This document shows positions 9,101-19,540 of a stretch of DNA of 36,851 nt, in pieces. The translations under genes were made by a program, and so were the position numbers. Origin of the DNA: Thecamonas trahens ATCC 50062 (taxonomy: Eukaryota > Apusozoa > Apusomonadida > Apusomonadidae); assembly GCF_000142905.1 (NCBI RefSeq), contig NW_013657615.1, positions 68,243 to 105,093 on the forward strand. The letters run 5' to 3'. Positions within the stretch are counted from its first letter, which is position 1; every line of letters starts with the position of its first letter. A model generated the notes under the pieces. That model was not told the DNA's origin and did not search any database. It worked only from the letters and a program-made list of their open reading frames with translations.

Positions 9101-12100
9101 GAGGTGGCGCGGAAGGAGAAGAAGAAGCGGCGGCGTCTGCGGATGAAGATGCTCAAGGCCGGCAAGAGCGAGGCCGAGATCGAGGCGGCGTTGTCGAGCG
9201 AGGCCACCGCGAGACCGACTGTGGTGGCAACGAGCGTGGACGACCTCGTGGCCGCGGCCGAGGCTGCTGCTGCCGAGCGCGTTGCGACGGTGCAGGCGCT
9301 GGAAGCTGAGAAGGCGCGTGTTGGCGAGCTAGAGGCAGAGGTTGCTGCCGCTACCGCTACTGCTGAGCAGGCCGCAGCGGCAACGACATTGGCTGAGGGC
9401 CGGATTGCCGAGCTCGAGACTGAGCTTGCCGAGGCGACCTCTGCACTTGTCACAGCCCGCGAGCAGATGTCCGCCAGCGATGCTGCCGACAAGCAGCGGA
9501 TGGCCGAGGCCACCAATTTTGAATCGTCACTCGAGAAGACCAAGGAGCGAGTGTCCGAGCTCGAGGCGGAGCTGGGTGCAGCACGCGAGCGAGAGGCGGA
9601 GCAGAAGCAGCAAGTGGTCGAGCTCGAGGCGCAACTGGCGACGGCGACAGCAGCGCTGACCAAGGTCGTGGGCGTGACGCCGGCGGCATCTGAGACGATG
9701 AGTGTGATGTCGAGCGAGTCTGCAATGTCCGCAATGTCTGCGATTTCTGTCTCGGACACTCCAGACGAGGTGGCGCGGAAGGAGAAGAAGAAGCGGCGGC
9801 GTCTGCGGATGAAGATGCTCAAGGCCGGCAAGAGTGAGGCCGAGATCGAGGCGGCGTTGGCGAGCGAGGCCGCGCCGAGTCTGGCGGTGGCTAGCGCGGA
9901 TGATCTCGTGGCCGCGGCCGAGGCTGCTGCTGTCGAGCGCGTTGCGACGGTGCAGGCGCTGGAAGCTGAGAAGGCGCGTGTTGGCGAGCTAGAGGCAGAG
10001 GTTGCTGCCGCTACCGCTACTGTTGAGCAGGCCGCGGCGGCAGCGACATTGGCTGAGGGCCGGATTGCCGAGCTCGAGACTGAGCTTGCCGAGGCGACCT
10101 CTGCACTTGTCACAGCCCGCGAACAGATGTCCGCCAGCGATGCTGCCGACAAGCAGCGGATGGCCGAGGCCACCAATTTTGAATCGTCACTCGAGAAGAC
10201 CAAGGAGCGAGTGTCCGAGCTCGAGGCGGAGCTGGGTGCAGCACGTGAGCGCGAGGCGGAGCAGAAGCAGCAAGTGGTCGAGCTCGAGGCACAACTGGCG
10301 ACGGCGACAGCAGCGCTGACCAAGGTCGTGGGCGTGACGCCGGCGGCGTCTGAGACGATGAGTGTGATGTCGAGCGAGTCTGCGATGTCTGCGATTTCTG
10401 TCTCGGACACTCCAGACGAGGTGGCGCGGAAGGAGAAGAAGAAGCGGCGGCGTCTGCGGATGAAGATGCTCAAGGCTGGCAAGAGCGAGGCCGAGATCGA
10501 GGCGGCGTTGGCGAGCGAGGCCACCGCGAGACCGACTGTGGTGGCAACGAGCGTGGACGACCTCGTGGCCGCAGTCGAGGCTGCTGCTGCCGAGCGCGTT
10601 GCGACGGTGCAGGCGCTGGAAGTGGAGAAGGCGCGTGTTGGCGAGCTAGAGGCAGAGGTTGCTGCCACAACCGCTACTGCTGAGCAGGCCGCAGCGGCAG
10701 CGACATTGGCTGAGGGCCGGATCTCGGAGCTCGAGACTGAGCTTGCTGAGGCGACCTCTGCACTTGTCACAGCCCGCGAACAGATGTCCGCCAGCGATGC
10801 TGCCGACAAGCAGCGGATGGCCGAGCTGGAGGCTGAGGCTGCGGCAGCTGCAACAGCGGCTCAGGCTCACATCGTCGAGCTCGAAGCGAATCTTGCGGAC
10901 GCTCACAAGGCCGGCGCGGCTTTGGAGGAGCAGATTACTGAGCTGGGGTTGGTTGTCGCAGCGAAGGCGGTGGCGGCAGAGAAGGCAACAGCTGAGGTGG
11001 AGCATCTCCAGGCCGAGGCCGCCGATCTTGAATCGTCACTCGAGAAGACCAAGAAGCAGGTGTCCGAGCTCGAGGCGGAGCTGGGTGCAGCACGCGAGCG
11101 AGAGGCGGAGCAGAAGCAGCAAGTGGTCGAGCTCGAGGCACAACTGGCGACGGCGACAGCAGCGCTGGCCAAGGTCGTGGGCGTGACGCCGGCGGCATCT
11201 GAGACGATGAGTGTGATGTCGAGCGAGTCTGCAATGTCCGCAATGTCTGCGATTTCTGTCTCGGACACTCCAGACGAGGTGGCGCGTAAGGAGAAGAAGA
11301 AGCGGCGACGTCTGCGGATGAAGATGCTCAAGGCCGGCAAGAGTGAGGCCGAGATCGAGGCGGCGTTGGCGAGCGAGGCCGCGCCGAGTCTGGCGGTGGC
11401 TAGCGCGGATGATCTCGTGGCCGCGGCCGAGGCTGCTGCTGTCGAGCGCGTTGCGACGGTGCAGGCGCTGGAAGCTGAGAAGGCGCGTGTTGGCGAGCTA
11501 GAGGCAGAGGTTGCTGCCGCTACCGCTACTGCTGAGCAGGCCGCAGCGGCAGCGACATTGGCTGAGGGCCGGATTGCCGAGCTCGAGACTGAGCTTGCCG
11601 AGGCGACCTCTGCACTTGTCACAGCCCGCGAACAGATGTCCGCCAGCGATGCTGCCGACAAGCAGCGGATGGCCGAGCTGGAGGCCGAGGCGGCGTCTTG
11701 CAAGGCGGCGCATGAGACGCAGACTGGCGATCTCGAAACCAAGGCTGCCGCTGCAGTAGCAGCGGCGACTGCAGCCAAGACCCACATGGCCGAGATCGAG
11801 GTGGAGCTCGCTGATGCACATGAGGCCACGGCAGCGTACAAGCAGCAACTTCTCGAGTTGGAGACTGCTGCTGAGCAGGCCGCAGCGGCAGCAACATTGG
11901 CTGAGGGTCGGATTGCCGAGCTCGAGACTGAGCTTGCCGAGGCGACCTCTGCGCTTGTCACAGCCCGCGAGCAGATGTCCGCCAGCGATGCTGCCGACAA
12001 GCAGCGGATGGCCGAGCTGGAGGCTGAGGCTGCGGCAGCTGCAACAGCGGCTCAGGCTCACATCGTCGAGCTCGAAGCGAATCTTGCGGACGCTCACAAG

Positions 12101-15100
12101 GCCGGCGCGGCTTTGGAGGAGCAGATTACTGAGCTGGGGTTGGTTGTCGCAGCGAAGACGGTGGCGGCAGAGAAGGCAACAGCTGAGGTGGAGCATCTCC
12201 AGGCCGAGGCCGCCGATCTTGAATCGTCACTCGAGAAGACCAAGAAGCAGGTGTCCGAGATCGAGGCGGAGCTGGGTGCAGCACGCGAGCGAGAGGGGGA
12301 GCAGAAGCAGCAAGTGGTCGAGCTCGAGGCACAACTGGCGACGGCGACAGCAGCGCTGGCCAAGGTCGTGGGCGTGACGCCGGCGGCATCTGAGACGATG
12401 AGTGTGATGTCGAGCGAGTCTGCAATGTCCGCAATGTCTGCGATTTCTGTCTCGGACACTCCAGACGAGGTGGCGCGTAAGGAGAAGAAGAAGCGGCGAC
12501 GTCTGCGGATGAAGATGCTCAAGGCCGGCAAGAGCGAGGCCGAGATCGAGGCCGCTTTGTCGAGCGAGGCCACCGCGAGACCGACTGTGGTGGCAACGAG
12601 CGTGGACGACCTCGTGGCCGCAGTCGAGGCTGCTGCTGCCGAGCGCGTTGCGACGGTGCAGGCGCTGGAAGCTGAGAAGGCGCGTGTTGGCGAGCTAGAG
12701 TCAGAGGTTGCTGCCACTACCGCTACTGCTAAGCAGGCGATGGAAGTGGAGAGAGCGCGTGTTGCCGAGCTAGAGGCAGAGGTTGCTGCCACTACCGCTA
12801 CTGTTGAGCAGGCCGCAGCGGCAGCGACATTGGCTGAGGGCCGGATTGCCGAGCTCGAGACTGAGCTTGCCGAGGCGACCTCTGCACTTGTCACAGCCCG
12901 CGAACAGATGTCCGCCAGCGATGCTGCTGACAAGCAGCGGATTGCCGAGCTGGAGGCCGAGGCGGCGTCTTGCAAGGCGGCGCATGAGACGCAGATTGGC
13001 GATCTCGAAACCAAGGCCGCCGCTGCTACTGCAGCGGCGACTGCAGCCAAGACCCACATGGCCGAGATCGAGGTGGAGCTCGCTGATGCACATGAGGCCA
13101 CGGCAGCGTACAAGCAGCAACTTCTCGAGATGGAGACTGCTGCTGAGCAGGCCGCAGCGGCAGCAACATTGGCTGAGGGTCGGATTGCCGAGCTCGAGAC
13201 TGAGCTTGCCGAGGCGACCTCTGCACTTGTCACAGCCCGCGAGCAGATGTCTGCCAGCGATGCTGCCGACAAGCAGCGGATGGCCGAGCTGGAGGCTGAG
13301 ACCGCCGATTTTGAATCGTCACTCGAGAAGTCCAAGGAGCGAGTGTCCGAGCTCGAGGCGGAGCTGGGTGCAGCACGCGAGCGAGAGGCGGAGCAGAAGC
13401 AGCAAGTGGTCGAGCTCGAGGCGCAACTGGCGACGGCGACAGCAGCGCTGACCAAGGTCGTTGGCGTGACGCCGGCGGCGTCTGAGACGATGAGTGTGAT
13501 GTCGAGCGAGTCTGCGATGTCTGCGATCTCTGTCTCGGACACTCCAGACGAGGTGGCGCGTAAGGAGAAGAAGAAGCGGCGGCGTCTGCGGATGAAGATG
13601 CTCAAGGCCGGCAAGAGCGAGGCCGAGATCGACGCGGCGTTGACGACCGAGGCTGCGCCGAGTCCGGCCACAGCGAGCGTGGATGATCTTGCCGCTGCGG
13701 CTGAGGCGTTTGTCTCAACTAGGGAAGCGCTTGTCGCGCAGGTGGCGGCTGCCACTGCTCGGGCCGAGGAAGTCGAACACGCTGCGCTGGCAGCGAGTAC
13801 CGTGTACGAGCAGGAGCTGCAGAAATTGCATGGGAAGCTGTCTGTCGCTGTCACAGCTCTTGGGAAGGTCGTCGGAGACGATACTGGTAACCTTGTTGGC
13901 TCGGAAAGCTGGCAACATGGCTCGAGTGAGCTCTCGTCGGTACTTGGCGACAGCGCAGACGATATCGCGCGCAAGGAGAAGCTGCGTCTGGAACGTGATC
14001 GACGTGCATCCGAGTCTGACGTACCCGCGATGGTTGTTGAGTCTTTAGCGAGCCGGGCTGAGTCGGCCTTTGGCCACCGCGCTCGTGTTGACGATCTGGA
14101 GGCCGAGGTGGAAAGGCTTAACGAGCTCATCGCCGATGCTGATAAGCGTGCTGCGGATTCAGCAGCTCGCGTGGCCTTGCTAGAGGACGAGTTTGCCACG
14201 GCGGTCAACACACTCGCACGACTCGCAGGCGCGGCGTCAGTTGTTGTCACTTCTAAGGCTGAGCCTCTTACCCGGACCCCCAGCGAGCTCGAGCTTGTAA
14301 TGCGTGATGAGGACACCCATGCAAGCGAATCCCAGGGACTCGTCACTCTGCTTAGCGTGGATGAGCTTGCCGATCGCGCCGAGGAACACGCCGGTCGTGC
14401 GAGAACAGCAACTATCCAAGAGCTGGAGGCTCGGGCTGTGCGTGCTGACCGCATTTGCCAGGAAGCGACCGAACGTGCCGCTGGTCTTGCTGAAAAGCTA
14501 TCCTCCGCAGAAGCGACAGTTGTAGAGCGTGACGCGACAATTGCCGCACTGATGCTGCAGATTGCAGCAGCTACCAGCGCTCTACATGGGGCTGTGGGAG
14601 TGATGCCCTCGGCATCTGAGACGATGAGCGTGATGTCGAGCGAGTCCGCAATGTCTGCGATTTCTGTCTCGGACACTCCAGACGAGGTGGCGCGAAAGGA
14701 GAAGAAGAAGCGGCGGCGTCTGCGGATGAAGATGCTCAAGGCTGGCAAGAGCGAGGCCGAGATTGAGGCGGCGTTGTCGAGCGAGGCCACCGCGAGACCG
14801 ACTGTGGTGGCAACGAGCGTGGACGACCTCGTGGCCGCGGCCGAGGCTGCTGCTGCCGAGCGCGTTGCGACGGTGCAGGCGCTGGAAGCTGAGAAGGCGC
14901 GTGTTGGCGAGCTAGAGTCAGAGGTTGCTGCCACTACCGCTACTGCTAAGCAGGCCGCAGCGGCAGCGACATTGGCTGAGGGCCGGATCTCGGAGCTCGA
15001 GACTGAGCTTGCTGAGGCGACCTCTGCACTTGTCACAGCCCGCGAACAGATGTCTGCCAGCGATGCTGCCGACAAGCAGCGGATGGCCGAGCTGGAGGCC

Positions 15101-17179
15101 GAGGCGGCGTCTTGCAAGGCGGCGCATGAGACGCAGATTGGCGATCTCGAAACCAAGGCTGCCGCTGCTACTGCAGCGACGACTGCAGCCAAGACCCACA
15201 TGGCCGAGATCGAGGTGGAGCTCGCTGATGCACATGAGGCCACGGCAGCGTACAAGCAGCAACTTCTCGAGATGGAGACTGCTGCTGAGCAGGCCGCAGC
15301 GGCAGCAACATTGGCTGAGGGTCGGATTGCCGAGCTCGAGACTGAGCTTGCCGAGGCGACCTCTGCACTTGTCACAGCCCGCGAGCAGATGTCTGCCAGC
15401 GATGCTGCCGACAAGCAGCGGATGGCCGAGCTGGAGGCTGAGGCTGCGGCAGCTGCAACAGCGGCTCAGGCTCACATCGCCGAGCTCGAGGCAGAACTTG
15501 CAGCAAGTCGCACAGCCACCGCCGCTGACAAGCAGCGGATCGCCGAGCTGGAAGCCGAGGCTACGGCAAGTGCGGCCGATGGTGCTGCTACCAAGCTTCG
15601 GATTGTCGCTCTCGAGGCCGAAGTCGCTGCCATGCATGCCGCCGCCACAAGCGCATGCGAGAAGCATGCAGCCGTTGAGGAGACCAACAAGCAACGTATC
15701 GCCGATCTCGAAACCGAGGCCGCCACAGCCGCCGCCACCGCCGAGTTCCGGATTGTCGGACTCGAAGCCGAGCTTGTCGAGGCAAAGGCGGCGCTCGCTA
15801 CCGCATGCGAGCAGCTGGCTACCAGCGAAGCAGAAGGCCAGCAGCGTACGGCTGAGCTGGAGGACGCTGTCCGGCGTGCTCGCGAGCTGGAGAGCGAACT
15901 GGGGGCAGAGCGCGCGCATGCGCAAGAGCAACAGTCTCACATGGCTCGGACGGCCGATGCGCTGCTTGTGCTCACTCAGCCCGAACCACCCGAGACGCTG
16001 AGCGTCGTATCTGGCGACTCGATACTCTCACTTGCGTCGGCCTCCGACTCACCGGAAGAGGCCACTCGCAAGGAGAACAAGCGCCTGCGTCGCCTACGCA
16101 TGAAGCTGATGAAGGAGGGCAAGTCGCCGTATGAAATCGAAGCGGCCCTTGCCAGCGAGATCGCCGCTGCTGCGCCTCCCGCTGCACTGGAGCTCGACTC
16201 AGCCGAGATCAACAGACTTTATGCCGAGCTCGATGCTGCTCGCGCTACCAACGCGCGACTCGAGGCCGAGCTCCGCAGTCAGGGCGACAACGATGCCGTA
16301 CGTTACGCCCTGCTCGATGCGCTTCCAGATGCCGATCCCGGCGCGGATGTCGTGACTCTGGCCCACGAGGCGGCGGCTGAGATTGACAAGTACGCCGCCC
16401 GGACAGCGGTACTCGAGTCCGGCTTGACCTCGGTCTCGTCAGCTGCGGCGGCAGCGCAGGTCCAGATCGAAGCCGACGAGGCTGCCCACGCCGACGCCGT
16501 CCGTGTACTCCGCGACGAGCTGGACGCGGCTCAAGCAGCGCGCGAGGCCGACGCTGCGGCCATGCAGGAGCGCCTCGTTGCGCACTCGAAGCGCCTCGAG
16601 TCGGAAACAAGTGCTGTGCTCTCCGAGCTGGACGCAGCCTATGCTCGCATCTCCGCCTTGGAGACCGAGGTCGACGCCTACCGCTCTGGTCTAGAAGCCG
16701 GTCCGAATGTCCAGCCCGCCGCCGACGATCCCGAGGCTGCCGCTCTTCGCGCCCGGCGGCAAGCACGACGCGCCCGGCTGGCGGCCTCCTCGGCAGTCTT
16801 TGAGAGCCAGGCCCGAGCTCTGGAAGCCGAGACGGCGTCGATCTGCTCCGACGCGCCCTCAGAGGCCGCGTCCATCGCCGGCGCCATCGACACGCCAGAC
16901 GACATTCGCCGTCGCGAGCGCCGCGCCCGTCGCAAGGCCCGCATCTCTTCGCTTCGTGCCAGCGAGGGCGTGGGCCCAGCCGCTGCCGCAGCAGAGACGA
17001 CCGAATCCGGACTTGTCGCCAGCAACGCAACACTCGCGGCATCAGTCACCTCGGACGCACCGTCAGAGGCGTCATCGATTGCGTCGGCTCTCGACACGCC
17101 CGACGACATCCGGCGACGCGAGCGTCGTGCCCGCCGTAAGGCGCGCATCTCTTCACTCCGCGCCAACGAAGGTATGTAA
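6102..17179 (+). CDS. Giant leucine-rich-repeat/coiled-coil protein with modular internal repeats (one frame break)
   Basis: Two overlapping frames (6102-8573 and 8570-17179) form one gene once a single base is restored at the AAAA of 8540-8543; the product is then ~3692 residues. Residues ~30-155 hold about six 23-residue LRRs (LDLSRNALPCLP, LNVAHNAIDRLP). The rest is almost continuous Ala/Glu-rich coiled coil. At least thirteen copies of a short motif punctuate it: a Ser/Met-rich lead, then DTPDEVARKEKKKRRRLRM, then KMLKAGKSEAEIEAAL. Six full modules between 9005 and 13690 and one at ~14.6-15.5 kb are nearly identical. Two shorter C-terminal copies (TPDDIRRRERRARRKARISS) end the protein. 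A cytoskeletal or centrosome-type scaffold is plausible from architecture alone; no catalytic domain is seen. The stop lies inside GGTATGTAAG, which is also a good splice donor, so the 3' end may differ. Confidence 0.75.
8540..8543 (+). other. Frame break (one base short) inside a repeat motif of the giant gene
   Basis: Frame 0 reads ...DDAARKSKRGGGDCG and stops. Backing up one base at the AAAA run gives ...DDAARKIEKRRRRLRMKMLR, which aligns residue for residue with the motif seen about a dozen times downstream. So one A is missing, or ribosomes slip -1 here. A sequencing or assembly error in the homopolymer is the simplest explanation. Confidence 0.8.
9005..15470 (+). repeat. Large in-frame tandem modules (about 0.66-1.2 kb) within the giant coiled-coil gene
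   Basis: The marker AAGGTCGTGGGCGTGACGCC recurs at 9005, 9662, 10322, 11171 and 12362, with a one-base variant at 13453. The spacings are 657, 660, 849, 1191 and 1091 bp. All fit whole numbers of codons, so copy changes keep the frame. A seventh similar module starts near 14600 after a diverged stretch (13690-14590). Near-identity at DNA level points to recent duplication or gene conversion. Confidence 0.92.
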
Positions 17180-17263
17180 GCTGTGATCCTGGTGTAAACC
17201 CAATCATACCACGCCTACCGACCACCTGTCGGTCCTAATCGCCCCATCTGCTGCGTGTCGCAG
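17172..17263 (+). other. Candidate 3' intron of the giant gene (92 nt)
   Basis: The donor is GAAG|GTATGTAAG at the very end of the open frame. A CCTAATC branch-like site lies near 17234 and the acceptor is GTGTCGCAG ending 17263. Splicing would replace the final Met-stop with a short tail ending at a TGA at 17290-17292. An alternative acceptor (GGGCAG ending 17335) would join this gene in frame to the next open frame. Neither can be settled from sequence alone. Confidence 0.35.
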
Positions 17264-17415
17264 CCCGACTCGATGTGCCGCCCCGCTGCTGACGCTCCTC
17301 CGACCAGCGACGAGCCTTGGCGCCAAGCCGGGCAGAGCTCTGCTTCTGTCCTCCGCACACTCGACGGCAGAACGAGTTACAGAGTCAGCTGCACGAGCAA
17401 GAACACAGCAGAGCG

Positions 17416-18324
17416 ATGATGTGGATGGGCCAGCCGGTGATGAGGAGGCGGGGGGGAGCGGTCGCCTCGCCGCAGCACGGCTCTGGAGGCGCCAGTGTGG
17501 CGGGGCAGGGCGGGCGGACGAGCAGGGCGGGGGAGGGCGGGTGGGGGGTGCCGAGAACACCGCCGACAAATTTTAGACACGTGCACCCATCGCCGGCCCA
17601 TCTCCAGCTGCAGCGCGATCACGCGGCGCTGCGGGCCCAGCACGCGGCGCTGGAAGAGGACCATCGTGTGCTGCGAGCCGAGCACCACGCACTGTCGCTT
17701 GCGTACCTCCGTGCGCAGGCCGATGCCATGTCCGCGCGGTTTGACGCCTACGCGGCGGCTGTATCGGCTGATCCCACAACGCTCCTCGCAGCGCCAGGGA
17801 GCGGGGACAAAGTCGTCAACGGCCAGACAGACTTGGCAGCGACTATTTCAGACGTGACGGGTCTGGCTAGCCATAGCGTTGATGCTGCTGCTGTCAGTGA
17901 GCGCTCAGGCCGCCGCCGACGTCGCCGCCGCCGCCGGACGCCTCGCGATGATGGCCAGCCGGTCCTCTCGACCTCAGTGCCATCCAAGGCCGCGCTTGAC
18001 GCGCTCGACGCTCTGGACCGGGATGCTGTCATCGGCCGGCTGGAAGCAGAGCTTGAGGCCGAACTCCGCGCCCGCCGGCCCGAGGCTACGCCGCTTTCCG
18101 ACTCGATGCTGCTGGAGCAGCTGAAGCGCAAGGAGAGCGAGGCAACCGCGTCCCGCAGCGCACTTACCTCGTCCATCGAGCATTCATTCGCCCTCCACGC
18201 AAACGCCATGGCCGCCGCTTCCGCCTCCACCAGCCATCACGCACACGCCGACTATGACGACGACGACAACGTCTTTGGCGCCAGCGCCAACGTCGAGCGC
18301 GAGTGGCGTCGTGACGGCCTGTGA
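17416..18324 (+). CDS. Unrecognised coiled-coil protein, or 3' exon of the giant gene
   Basis: The frame is open from 17293, but the first ATGs are at 17416/17419, giving ~302 residues. A Gly/Arg-rich start is followed by a heptad-like helix (RDHAALRAQHAALEEDHRVL), an Arg9 run (nuclear- or nucleic-acid-like), and a second helical part with LEAELEAELRARRPE. The C-terminus is His/Asp-rich. No known domain is recognised. The 17440-17575 stretch is G-rich and ends in AATTTTAG, so it could be intronic. The gene converges on the XLF-like gene with 49 bp between stops. It may instead be the last exon of the upstream gene through a GTATGT donor at 17172. Confidence 0.45.
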   Translation: MMWMGQPVMRRRGGAVASPQHGSGGASVAGQGGRTSRAGEGGWGVPRTPPTNFRHVHPSPAHLQLQRDHAALRAQHAALEEDHRVLRAEHHALSLAYLRAQADAMSARFDAYAAAVSADPTTLLAAPGSGDKVVNGQTDLAATISDVTGLASHSVDAAAVSERSGRRRRRRRRRTPRDDGQPVLSTSVPSKAALDALDALDRDAVIGRLEAELEAELRARRPEATPLSDSMLLEQLKRKESEATASRSALTSSIEHSFALHANAMAAASASTSHHAHADYDDDDNVFGASANVEREWRRDGL

Positions 18325-18373
18325 TCCGGCCCACTGCTTGCTCCCAGGCACCACGTTAAAGACCGCATCGCCA

Positions 18374-19540
18374 TCAGGAAAACAGCTTCTTCTTTTTCTT
18401 CTTCTTGCGCCCGGCTCCACCGGCCGCCGCACGGTTCTGCGCCAGCCGCGCCAGCAGTTCGGCCCGCCGCTGCAGCTCGGTCTGGGAGTCGTTCAGCTCG
18501 CCGCCTGCCGGCTCCGTCATCGGGTCCGGCGACGCTGTGACACGGTCATCACTGGCAGGCTCCGTCTCACTTGCTGCAGCCTCGTATGTTTCCCGATCAC
18601 GCTTTCCGCCCACCGGAGAGTTGACGACGAGCGTCGGTGCGGTCGGCTCGTCCCGGGAGACCACGACCGAGGCCGCCGACGACGACAGCACAGGCTCCGG
18701 TGCTGGAGCCATCGACGCCGAGTCGACCAGCATCGCCCGCAACATGCCACCGAGCCCCGTCTCTGACCGCAAGCAGACATTGATGGAATCGATAGCGGCG
18801 GCGTTGTGTGCAGCACCGGTCGGTCCGCCCGCGGCAGCAGGCGGCACCGCTGCGCCGGCCGCCGTCGCCAGCAGCGGCAGCAGCAGGCGGGCAAAGACAA
18901 AGGCCGACGAGGCAGGCGGTGGCAAGAGGGTAAGGACGAACGGCCAGAGCAGCTCGAGGGCACCAAGCGGCAGGCGGAGCACCAGCCGCGCGTACATGCC
19001 CTCCGCCGCTGCGGCCACCGACGCCGTCGCCGCCGCCGCCGCCGCACGCCTCGTCGATCCGTTGCTCATGCTCGCGCCCGCGCCCGCGCCCGCGGCTGCG
19101 CCGTGTGGAGAGCGAGGCAAAGCAAGGTCGGTGATGAGCGTAGGCGCAGTGGGCGAGGCCGAGGTGGTGGTGGCGGCGTTGGCGGTAGTAGCGGCGGCGG
19201 CGGTTGGGTGGAAGGAGATGGACCACGAGGCGGACGCTGACGAGGTGTTGGTGGCGATGAGCGCAATGAGCGACGCTGGCGTGTCGCCGTACATGGGCAG
19301 CGATGCAGCAAGAGCAGCATCGACTTCCTCCGGCCCGGCTTGCGCCCACCACACTCCGCCGCCGCACATCAGCACCGCCGTGTAGCTCGCATCCTCCGTC
19401 GCCAGCTGCAGCACCATCGTCTCGCGCCCGCCGCCGGCCACTTCCACCTCCAGCACCGTAACACGCCCTGCTGCAAAGCCACGCCGCTCCAGCGCCTCGG
19501 GCATCGTCAATTTGCTTGCTTCGCTCGCCATCATCGACAT
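18374..19540 (-). CDS. NHEJ1: XLF/NHEJ1-like non-homologous end-joining factor with C-terminal Ku-binding tail
   Basis: 388 residues. Residues ~50-110 resemble the XLF head: a SYTAVLMCGGGVWWAQ strand, then a helix and SLIALIA, aligning with the SYALLVSDLQQVWHEQ region and LDNLL of human XLF. After a ~70-residue Ala/Ser/Thr-rich insertion, residues 183-224 (YARLVLRLPLGALELLWPFV, then a helix ending ARLLLPLL) match the LILRVRSELSGLPFYWNF...HLIRPLM part of XLF. The extreme C-terminus is RKKKKKKKLFS; human XLF ends KRKKPRGLFS, the known Ku-binding motif. XLF works with XRCC4-LIG4 and Ku in the nucleus to bridge DNA ends. The stalk coiled coil is weak here and the homology is by eye, so PAXX or another XRCC4-superfamily member remains possible. 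The alternation of strands places its promoter in the spacer above 19540. Confidence 0.6.
   Translation of the reverse strand: MSMMASEASKLTMPEALERRGFAAGRVTVLEVEVAGGGRETMVLQLATEDASYTAVLMCGGGVWWAQAGPEEVDAALAASLPMYGDTPASLIALIATNTSSASASWSISFHPTAAAATTANAATTTSASPTAPTLITDLALPRSPHGAAAGAGAGASMSNGSTRRAAAAAATASVAAAAEGMYARLVLRLPLGALELLWPFVLTLLPPPASSAFVFARLLLPLLATAAGAAVPPAAAGGPTGAAHNAAAIDSINVCLRSETGLGGMLRAMLVDSASMAPAPEPVLSSSAASVVVSRDEPTAPTLVVNSPVGGKRDRETYEAAASETEPASDDRVTASPDPMTEPAGGELNDSQTELQRRAELLARLAQNRAAAGGAGRKKKKKKKLFS

Noticed and set aside
12094-15414. 1106-codon open frame on the minus strand, with others at 8728-10809 and 10903-12000
   Set aside because: They are antisense shadows of the giant coiled-coil gene. 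The Ala/Glu-rich repeats avoid reverse-strand stops; the products are Ser/Ala low-complexity and follow the same repeat units.
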